A program made the position numbers and the translations under genes. DNA of 64,000 nucleotides from Sipunculus nudus (taxonomy: Eukaryota; Annelida; Sipuncula; Golfingiida; Sipunculidae). Positions within the stretch are counted from its first letter, which is position 1. Each line of letters starts with the position of its first letter. Of this stretch, positions 36,801-48,800 are shown in pieces. Below the pieces are notes generated by a model. The model saw nothing but the letters and a program-made list of their open reading frames with translations, had not been told where the DNA came from and ran no database searches. The DNA is taken from positions 42,361,079-42,425,078 of the forward strand of contig CM049309.1 of assembly GCA_026874595.1 (NCBI GenBank), read 5' to 3'.

Positions 36801-39800
36801 AAAGGAAAGATAGGTTGTACTATCAGCTGATTTTATTCGGTTCCATCATCAAATTTGCCAAATTTTTATCAGTCTGGAAAATCCTTGTCATTTTTAAGGA
36901 TTTTTGCAGCAGATATTGGCTGGAAAAATTGTTAGAAAGGAGGATGGCTTAATTCAAGAGTTTGACAGGTGTGTGTCATCATTGTCAAGGTTACAGATGA
37001 CAGCTGACTCTTCTCAGAGCACTTAGATTAGTCTGTATTATGGTATCTGTAAGATCCGCCACATGCAGGTTTCCATCGGTTTATGTGAATATTTGTTTAG
37101 TGAAAGTAATTTCTTTGAACCTGTTATCAGTGCTTATTACTCATGGTGAAGAGTCTCCTGCAATTCTGAAGAGTCACTATCGCAGCTGATAAAAGGAGGC
37201 TATAACACTTGTATAAACATACCAAGCAAGGTTTTACAATGGTGTCAATCGTACCCAGCCCAACACCGGTAACACTGCTCTGAAATTGTAGCCAGCTATA
37301 ACATTACAGGTAGATTTGACATCATTAGTCCCGTGTATCTTGGCAAGGCTGCTTAACTACCCAAACAACCTGTATGTGTTTTACCCCTAGGGGTTTTTCT
37401 AATATTTTTTATTATCAGTAATGCATTCTTTATAAGCCTGTGGCAACAACTGACTCAAAACATCGGTACTTGCTCTTAATATAGAACTTTATAAATGTCA
37501 CTGGTACATGGTATTTTCAGTTCAGAATAGTGTTTTTCTCTCATTCATATTTAAGCTGATGATGGATGGATTATATGCAGAAAATCTCTCATTATGATCA
37601 CACCTTCATTATGCTCACCTCTTTTATGTGGACACTCCGTTATAATGATCATGTGAAATTTAGGCTTGGAGGTCACCTCTCTTATGTGGACACTCAGTTA
37701 TAATGATCTTTTGAAATTAAGACTTGGAGATCACCTCTCTTATGTGGATACTCATTTATAATGATCTTGTGAAATTTAGACTTTGAGGTCACCTCTCTAA
37801 TGTGGACACTCAGTTATAATGATCTTGTGAAATTTAGACTTGGAAATCACCTCTGATGGATGTGGACACTCAGTTATAATGATCTTGTGAAATTTAGACT
37901 TGGGGATCACCTCTCTGATGTGGACACTCAATTATAATGATCTTGTGAAATTTAGACTTGGAGATCACCTCTCTTATGTGGACGCTCAGTTATAATGATC
38001 TTGTGAAATTTAGACTTTGAGATCACCTCTCTTATGTGGACGCTCAGATATAATGATCTTGTGAAATTTAGACTTTGAGATCACCTCTCTAATGTGGACC
38101 CTCAGTTATAATGATCTTTTGAAACTTAGACTTGGGGATCAAATGTCTTATGTGGACACTCAGTTATAATGATCTTGTGAAATTTAGACTTGGGGATCAC
38201 CTCTCTTCTGTGGACACTTGATTATAATGATCTTTTGAAATTTAGACTTGGAGATCACCTCTCTTATGTGGAAACTCAATTATAATGATCTTCTGAAACT
38301 AAAACTTGGAGATCACCTCTCCTATGTGGACACTCAGTTATAATGATCTAGGGAAATTTGTTCTTGAGTTATACATGTTCATCACACTACACAGATGGGA
38401 GGGGATCCAGCTGAGTTTATGCTTTTGATCAGGTATGGATTTGCCCAGGGTATCCTTGGTTTGCTTTGTCCGGATATGGTTTTGTCCACATTTGATTTTT
38501 TTCAAGTATGGTTTTTTAATGTGAAGCTTTGACAAGCATGGTTTTGTTCAGGTGTAGTTGTGTCCAGTATGGTCTGTCCATATGAGGTCTTGTCCAGGTA
38601 AGGTTTTTTTTTCCAGGTGAGGTATTGTCTATAACTCAATCTACTCAATACAGTGTTTAAGTGAATGTGAAAATCTTAGGTTTACACAGAACACCCACCC
38701 CCACAATACTTGTAATCAACAATTATCAACTGTTTATAGAGTTATTTAACAGTTTACTTCACTCATTAGGCTTGTCATGCCTGAGTTTTAGCCCTAAAAC
38801 AAATAATTAATTGTAGTGCCCGAGGTCTCATTAAAGGCCCCTTAAATTGTCCCTGCTCTGACTTAAGCACTCTCAACATCAGGCACTCTATTCTTGATTC
38901 ATTTGCTTGAAGTGTACACAGGTGCCAGTTGTAAGCCACGGGTGATAGCTGAAGAAAGCGTAAATGAAGCAATAGGCACTTGGCAATTCCCTGAGGACAT
39001 TTGAGGTTTGTTATGTAAGACAAGTGTTAACTGCTCACATTCTTCAAGCTCTTGAATAAATGAAGTGCAAGTACATTTAGGGTTGAAAAGGAGAGCTTTT
39101 CTTGAAGGTTTTTCATTGGTGTTAATTCAAATCAAAAGCATCCGCGCCAACTTCTTAGCATCCTGTCAATAGATGTTAATTCTCTCCAGAGCACAGCAAT
39201 GCAAATCTCTCCAGTGTTAGAGTCTCAAACTGTAAAATGTTAGTTGGGCCAGTCAGAATATGTTACATAGAAATATCATTGTCTCTCATTGTCTCCCCTT
39301 TCCCTCACCAACTCAAAAGTACAACGATGCAAGTAAATTATTAATTGTCATTAATTTTATATATATATCATGAAAGGTTTCATAGGAAATTTTAGAAAGT
39401 AGTAATATAGAAGATCTGATAGTGATATAGTTAAAAATGATTTTTTGCACACTTTTCGCCAGCTTGTTTTAAGATTAGATAAATTTTCCCAACATTTCTC
39501 TGTAGATTTCAGGGCTCAACATTATACTTTTGAAAATACTTGCCTGGCAAGTAACATCTAGCTTTTACTTGACCTACATGAATTTTTACTTGCCCAACAA
39601 AAATCATTAATTGTATTTAAGAACACAAACATCCATATTTAAACCTTTGGATAAAGATTTATGTTGGATCCACTTGCCCAGTTGGGCAAGTAGGAGGTGA
39701 CTTTTAGTAGCCCTCACACTATTTTCTGGAACTTTCACTTGCCCCGGGCAAGCAGTTTACTGTTAATGTCAAGCCCTGAATATGAATATTCCTGATATCA

Positions 39801-42800
39801 AGGCCAAATGAGTTTCAGTTATTATAATAATATCTTGCTACATGGTGTGTTATTTGATGATGTTGAGCAATTTTGATCCCAACATATTAAGTTTAATAAC
39901 AACACTGGATATTGAATATGTTTTGTCTGAGATGTCTTGTCTGAGGATTTCTATATGGGGGTTTCCTAAGCAGGGTATTGTCTGTCATCGGTTATTGTGT
40001 TGTGTCCAGCTGCCCATTATTCCTTCAGTCACTTTGCCTGTCCAGCTGTTCATTTGTCTGTTGGTGGTTGGTGTGGTTTCAAACCAATATTTTAGTCTCA
40101 GATATTAATGTAAGTTTACCAAGTGTAGTTAAAACATTTATAAGCTTAACATTTTCAGGTCTGGCCCCTACCCCCCCCCCTTCCCAACAACCACCAACAA
40201 AAAAACTGCTGCCTCATGAAAATATATCCATTTTGAAAAATATTTTTCTCTGTTTTAAAACTCCATTATGCTATAAGAGGATAAATTTATAGTTTGTAAT
40301 ACATAATAAATATTTTAGTAATAAAATTAAACAGTATTTTTTATTTTAATTTTTTATGATCTGTTTGTTGTTACCTCCACACTCAAAATGCCACCCAGGT
40401 GAGACACAAATGGTAGGTGTGATTTTAGGGAGCCACAAGCAGCTGGGGATCATTCAGTGTATATACTTTGCCCAGCAGGGATGATCTTACAAGCTTGTGG
40501 TTATGACACATTAAAATTTTCGTTTTTTTTTCTACACCTGGCACTACAGAGGGATGCCACAGATATATCAAGGAGGGCATTCATTGAATCTGAACAGAAA
40601 AATCCCATTAAGATTTTCTGGTTTACTGAACACAAATACCAAGCAATAATTAGGTGCAGGTGGAGTGAAAAGACCAGGTTACACAGAGTTCAAGGAGCAC
40701 ATGGAAATATTTCAATTAGCAGCAACTTGAAATCCCACAGTTGATTTGAGCCAAGTACACCCATCTTAATAAGTAAGTACATCTCAGGGTTAAAAGTCAA
40801 GTGTCGATACAGTAGCAGAGCTGTACCTTTCGCACCTGGATCTTCAAAGGAATCAAGAACCTTTATATAGCGAGGAGTATTTTGTTTGGAGCTTACAGCC
40901 AGTGTAGAGATCCAGATTGTTAACTCTCTTACTGTAGTGTGTTTACTTTGGTACGTTGCCCGTGTACTCTTGTGAGGAGACTTCACGGCCGTACAGCACT
41001 TGGCCGGATTAAGACGTCTTCCACGTGACCTGAACAAAACAAGGTCATGTGATCGTGACCTCCCCACCCCTGGTGGCCCACAGAGGCATCAAAGCCATGA
41101 TAATGTGTTGTTTACTTTTAATGCCTACACATAAAGTGATTTAATATCCCAAGGATCTATTCAGAGAGGTATTTCTCTCCTCTCCCGCTCTCATGTGTTC
41201 TATTAAACCACCAGAGGAACTTGTTTATGATTTTATAATATTCAGAAAGGTAAAAGTGTTTGTTATTTCCCACCACTGCAGGCCATGATTAATGAGTGAA
41301 AGAATGAGTAAAGAAAGGAACAAATTGTATTAACATTATGATTAAGTGAAAACTTTTTTATCTTGTTGCATTGGTTACATGTTTTTCACCATATCAATAT
41401 TTTTGCCTTTCTTAACTTAAAACTGGTAAAAGCTGTTAGGAGCTGAATAAAATTCATCTGAGTTATTTTTTTTTGAAAATCATTTACAAATTTGGATTCA
41501 GTTGTTGGCATTGTAGTCTAAATACATTGGTACATTTTCAATATATACTGAAGTAAGAACAAAATCAGGTAAACAGTTTCAATACTCATACTATATTTAT
41601 TTATATTTGATACATTTTACCATGCATTAAAGTATCTTCATTTTCTTGTGTCATATCCAATTTTCCAGCCACTATCATATTATTATTTGCTTACCTAATA
41701 CTATACAAAACATTAGATTAAGATACAAACAAAAGTATACATATTTTTATTTAGCTAGACATTTATTACAAATCTGCAGCCCAATGCAGATAACATGATA
41801 TATATCATCTGTAGTAAGATAAAACCAGTAAGAGTTAAGAGACAAAATTAGGTGAGAGGAATCATAAGAGTCGGAGCAGGATCGATAAAAGGTAAAGTTG
41901 AAAGAGGTTCAATTGTTAAACCTGTACAGTTCATGTATATATGGAATTTATGGATAATAAACATCAGACAATAAGCATTATTTTGTCTCAGGCCTGTTTT
42001 TGTGAAGAATAAGTGCTCTTTTATAAATCAAGTCCTGATTTTCTTATCCTAGTATATTATAATCTCATGAGTCAGTCATGACCTGAAGCAATTAAAACAT
42101 CAAGTTCCTTTAAATATTATAAGCCTTAGGACAATTTATTTGGCAAGTTGGACACAAGCTTACATAAGTTCCCATTAATTTGCTTACAATTTCTTGCCAA
42201 ATAATAACAATTTCTAGATCATAAATCAGATTACAGATTTTGTCTTTTCTGCAGATATACAGTACTTGATGCAAAAACAGATGAGCCTGTTAATATCCCT
42301 GGGTGGGCTTGTAACACCTAGAAACTTGTCTGTGCCTTTGCAAACAATTTTAAAACAATGCCAAGTTTGTTGACCTTTAATCCATACATGACCAGGATTT
42401 GAAAGGGGCCCTAGAGGCATTGGAAGTAGGGCCTTGAGAAGCTGAAGTTGTCTCTGTATCACAGCAACCGCATGAGCTATGGCTGTCACTTCCTTCTGCC
42501 ACATCTGGTCTAAACAGATGTTCACAGTTCATGTCACTCGCATAATAAAATATTTCTTTTGGAAGTCATTGAAAATATTTGTTAAAATCATATATAAATA
42601 AAACAAAATTTTATGCCTGTTTGTAAAAGAGTTTATAAAGATTTCTTAAAATTAATTTGATAAAAAACTGGAAAAGCGTTCAGAGAGCGCAGACCTCCAC
42701 CCAGTGGCTTTTTCAGAAATTTATGCAGCATTTTTCTTTTAAAAATTCCAGGATCCAAAAGGTTATCTGGATCAATACCAAAATTTAATGAATTGTTCCT

Positions 42801-45800
42801 TTTTTTTCATTTCCGGGCTATCCTGGTTATAAAATAAACCAAAACGAGCAAAAACATAACCTAATAAAAATATGCAATGGTAGCGCTAGAGTCAGTCAGG
42901 AGTGTGCCCAGTCTTCCCTGGCCAGAGAGAGCGATAGAGAAGTGGGGGGGGGGGGGGGGGGGGGGGGAATGGAAGGGAGGGAATTAGTTTAAACTTGGTT
43001 AAAGCTTGGTCCATGATTACTTGTGTAACTTTTTCTATTATCAAATTTTTTTCCAAGTTGGTTGTAAAATATAATTTACATTAATTACCATATCTAACTG
43101 TTGACTTCTTGCCAAAATCAGGAGGTTATGTATTTAATTTATAAGAAAACCTCTGGAATCGGATGATTTGTTTCTCATTATTATTTTATTCACTAAAAAA
43201 TGTAATAACTTCCTCACCAGAATTGTCCATTTCCACTTTTTTGTTTAAAAAAATATTAATACAAATAACAACAATAACTAGAAATTTGCACTCGGAGAGT
43301 GCAGACCTCCACCATGGCAGCTCATTAACCCCAATATGGCACTGTCAGAAATGCAACATTTTTCTTTTAAAAAAATTCCTTGATCCAGATGTCTATCCAG
43401 ATTACCCCAAAAATTTAATCAATTGTTCCTTGTATCATTGCCGCATTATCTTTAAAATTTCATCAAAATCTGTTAAGCACTTTTTGGGTTATGTTGCTAA
43501 TAGACAGACAGACAGACAAACCAACGCCACCAAAAACATCAGCCATGTTATTAAGTTTTGATTTTTTTATTAGAATGTTACAGCTCCACATTTGGTTTGA
43601 CTTGAATGGCATGTCTCAGGATAAATAGGAATAAAGACTTTAACTAAAACTTGCTGGGAACAGTCAGGGTATATGACCTACCAATGGGATGTATTGCCTT
43701 CTCATTTAAGAACTTAGCTTGTATTGTCTGTTACATACAGTGAGCACATTGGTTAAGAATACACTGGTTTCTATGAGTCTAGTTTAATTAGGCAGTGATT
43801 AAGAGGATGAATGATTACATGGAATAAAAACTTAATGAATGGGTGTTTACTGAATTAATTAAAACCACCCTGCACTTCCTAGTTTTGATTTGCATCAGAA
43901 CCAATCGGACAAATGCTGGTCACATATACATGTGGTTTTCCATGTTTTCCAAATATATACTCGCTACCATGTGAGTCACAGAAATGCAGTGGTGTTCACG
44001 TTTTAGGAGGGGACATATTGTGGCTGTTGGTGACGGGATAAGAGGATGATGGATTGTCATATATGTCCAGTGAACTAGAACTTGGTCTCTTTCCGCATAT
44101 GTAGCATGGTGCGCAAGTATTGGTCTTGTTGTTTATACATAAATCCATAGAATTTTGAAATTTTAAAAAGGTAAACTGGAACCTTGCAGGCCAGCAACAG
44201 CTCATATGGTCAGAGATTTGTTAATAAAACCTTCATTTCATCACAAAAAAATATTTCTTCATATATACAAGCAGTTTTTTGGAGACAGTCTTTATATTGG
44301 CATTACCTGTCAACTTTAGTTACCTAAAAGCTTTATTTAACTTTTTCAACTTTTAGATGCAGCATAAATATGCACTGAGAGTATATTTTTAAAATTTTGA
44401 TTAATTTCAGATGTATATCATATTGTTAATGTTAATTTTGTCCATAAATCATGAATGAACCTATATTTTTGATATTTTTTATAATAAGAAATAAAAAAAA
44501 AATAGAAGTTTAATTCTTGTTATTTTTTTTCACAGGTGGGTGCTTTTTGTAATTGGGAACATCTACGTTTCTTAGACCCAAGGCATATGCATCAGATTCT
44601 TTCCCCAGTATAGCTATTATCGCAATAGCATAAGACATGCCTTTTCTTTAGAATACTTATTATAGATAATGTTAGAGTTATTATACAGCTAAAAGTGGGT
44701 GTTTCATAAAAATTAATAAATTCAACCTAAACACAGGAAAATGCAAAAAAATATACTTCTTAAATTTTTCTGTCTACTGGTGATGCAATTGAAATGCAGT
44801 ATATCACTTCATTTTAAAAAACAATATGATCAGATGTTTAAAGTATATATGTAATGTTTAAACCTGTTTTACAAAGTATATTTTTCTAAATGCCTCACAG
44901 TAACACAATCCTAATTACAATTAATTCATTACAAAAATTTAAACATTGAATTTAAATTCATTGAAATAGTTACGTCCTTGTAGCTGATAAAATAAATATC
45001 AGGCATCATGGAGTTTTAACTTAACAATGTCTTTCCTTGAAACCCTTGTATTTTTTGGGGTAAAAAAATTTTAAAAAAAATGAATAAAATGAATGAGAGC
45101 TTGTACAACAACAGCAAGTTTTAGATTTAGTTTGTAATAAAATATGTGGTTGGGACCATTAAACCAGTCATAAATAATAAATATATTCTTCTGCTTTAAA
45201 TAAGTTTTCATTTTCCAACATGATCAGTTATTAGAGTTCATAAAACAGGAATTAATGATCAAAATGCACCATATATATTGTAATGAAGCTTGTGTAGTTG
45301 GTAGTGTATAAGTCTGTAATGTTGGAGGCATATATAAAAATCTGGTTGGTATATGCAGGCAAGGGGCTATTTGTCACAGGCCAGATTGTCACAGGTTTGC
45401 ATGTCAGTGTTCAGTTATATTAGGGACGGAGGAATGAAATTGTACTGTTTTGTGAGTTCATTTCGGGTAGGCCAGAGTTCTGCACCAAGGTACCACAAAT
45501 ACACTGACATGAGTTTGTGTGTTTTGAAGGAGAGTGCATGCTAATTTGAATCGTTAATGGTGCGATAATATGACCATATGGGTGGTGTAACATCGTTAAT
45601 GTCTCAGCTTTAATATATGGTATGCACATTTTTGTGCTAAGAACCCTTGCCAGCATCCTGCACTATGTAAATTGACAATGAACCAGACACTTAAAGCATA
45701 CGTAATGTGTACGCAGGATCATAAACAGTTACGGGGCCTTTGGTGAATATTAAAAGTTCATGATAGAATTAAATTTACAAGAGAGGGGTTATAACCAGCA

Positions 45801-48800
45801 GAGCAGAGCATCAACTGCATGCACCTGTGAAATGCCGGAGCTGGGCCGTGTTTGTGATGTATGTGGCACTTACGTCCAGATAGGCCTTTCTTCTGACTTG
45901 GGTTATGGCTTTATGGGGGTGTATCGGCAGGAACTGTCTCTCTACATACAATAATACTTGTTTGTACCAGACATCATTATTACTTGTGTAATCATCCCTA
46001 ATAGGCATCACTGAGCAATTATAACTGGTCGTTTCAAGGTAGATGTGGGTGCTTTTGAAAACGGTGACTTGCGGTCTTTTATTGCTGTTTGTTTACGGGG
46101 ACTAAGGTGATGTGAGCACAGGCTCCCCGTGACCCCATCCTGTGTGGTTTTTCATCTCCATGGACAGATGTCTGTATAGATACAGTTTCCTTCAAGTGAC
46201 TTTTCAATTGGATCTTTGTTTTGTGTCAGTCCCTCAGAGATGACCCTACTGGTATTCACTGCTGCATTACAAACTCTCTCCTGGTATAAACTGATGAAAA
46301 TCTTGTTTGATTTCTCAAGGATGGATACTCATATATTAGGTGCAGGGTTAATTTTTTTTCCTGTTTATTTATTAGTTGTAACTCAGTTTGCTGCCTTTGT
46401 TAAGGATACCATGACAACAGCCTCCTGACTGGACTTAGATATGTTTTTGACAACAGTCTTTCTGGATATTAGAACCATTTCTAAAGTAGATTCCCTCACA
46501 ATGGAATGACATTGACACACAACCTCTGTGCATGAGTACACATTTGACAACAAATCCTTTGACCATGGAACCCCTTCAATTGCAAATGAGATAACCATAA
46601 GAATACTTTTATACAATAACCTACTGATGGATAGAAGGACACCATGATTACAACCACCCTTGACATGAGAACACCCTAGAAACAACCAATATGGACATTA
46701 GACTACCGGTACTCTGATAATAACCTACTGATGAACATCAGGACAACATGACAACAACCATTCTAGACACAAGAAACAAACTATATTGATATAAAAATGC
46801 TTTGATAATAAATAACCTACTGATGGACATAATGGGACACCATGATAACTACCAACCTGGACATGAGAACACCCTAGAAACAACCAATATAGACATTAGA
46901 CTACTCTGATAATAACCTACTGATGGACATCGGGGCACCATGACAACAATCATTCTGGACACAAGAATACCCTAAAACAATCTATATGGGCAATAGAAAA
47001 CTCTGATAATAAGTAACCTACTGATGGGCATCGGGACACCGTGACAATCATCTTGGAAATTAACACAAGAAAAACAACAAATTTGGACATTAGACTACTC
47101 TGATAATAACCTACAGATGAACATCATGCCACCATGACGACAACCATTCTGGACACAAGAAACAAACTATATGGATATTAGAATGCTTTGATAATAATTA
47201 ACCTACTGATGGACAAAATGGGACACCATGGTAACTACCAACCTAGACATGAGAACACCCTAGAAACAACCAATATGGACATTAGACTACTCTGATAATA
47301 ACCTACTGATGGACATCATGCCACCATGAAAACAACCATTCTGGACACAAGAAACAAACTATATGGATATTAGAATGCTTTGATAATAATTAACCTACTG
47401 ATGGGCACCAGGACACCATGATAACTACCAACCTGTACATGAGAACACCCTAGAAACAACCAATATAGACATTAGAATACTCTAATAATAACCTACAGAT
47501 GGGCATTAGAACACCATGATAACAACCATCCTGAATATGAGAACACCCTTAATTGAAACAACCAATATGGACATTAAAATACTCTGGTAATAACCTACTG
47601 ATGGACTTATTTGTGACAGCACCCTTATATCTCCCTGAAATTTGTTAATCTTTAATGCAGATCCAGATAAAGGGTCAGATGCAGTATGGTTGCTTTGCTC
47701 AAGTTAAATGTATATTTATATGTGTGTATTACTGAGTGCCTTCTAGTTAATATTGCTGTCACAGTTTCCTTGTACTGGTTCATTTCCCTGTGACATATTT
47801 AAGAGAAGGGTGCCACCAAATTTCAACAGGTGCTTCATATTGGGTACAAAAGTGGTGATTAAGTGAAATATTGTGTAAAGTGACTGAATTAATTCAATAA
47901 AAGAGTAAAGAGAGTGACATTTAGAGTTTTTCAGAAAATATAATCAATTAAAAGGCTGTTGCTGAATAAAATAAACACAGATAAGTGCATAATAAATTGT
48001 ACAAGTCAGCAGTGTTAGTTTTGCACAAGCCTTGAAGGCAAACTGTTGATTAGATTTACCAAAAACTTCAGCAGTCTGTTTTTGACAGAACAGAGAGTTA
48101 AACATCAAAGTACGGGGCCAGAAAAAAAAAACGTTGCCACTTGGTGTTGTCATTTGAACTCTTGTGTTAAGCTGCTTGTAGCTCATTGATGTAGTCACCT
48201 GGCTTTGATTTCTGTTTACATTGGTGTTACATAGCTAATGCAGGTTATTACTAAGTCAAGGGAGTTTCACAGCTGATAATCACTTACACTGCTTTAATTT
48301 GGTTGTGGTAGGGTTCTTATTTTCTTTACACTTCAAGCATGTAAACTGTAGTCTGAGGTTCTGTCCTAACCTGCCTTTGTTTAAGCTTTTGTCATTAACT
48401 TGTCATTTGAGCCACAATGTGCTTGATTCGTTATTATTGCAGAATTACTTACAAATGTAGACTTTGTTCCTTTCTACAATTGACAAATATTTTTATTATT
48501 GATGCCAGATGGACATATATTTAATTCTTTTACACCAGAATGTTCCTTTGTTCAGAACTGGAAAGGTCTTTGTTGAAATTATTATTTTTTTTTAATACTC
48601 CTATTGTGAAATTGTTAAGAGTAATTTGGTTTCAATTTTGTAGATACCTGATATAAATTCTTTAAACATGAACAAATGTAAATTGTCCCTTTTTCACACA
48701 GGTTTAACATGTAATTCAACTGAGATCACATATTATCTAAAGTGTATTTAATTTATGATGATAATGATGAAGAAACCTAAATAATTTTAATCTATCTTCC

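Noticed and set aside
40457-41067. Overlapping frames of 95 (+) and 125 (-) residues
   Set aside because: Mutually overlapping on opposite strands, with no motif and no poly(A) or splice support.
43163-43561. 132-residue frame ending with RQTDRQT
   Set aside because: It runs through a dispersed repeat tail containing GACA repeats.
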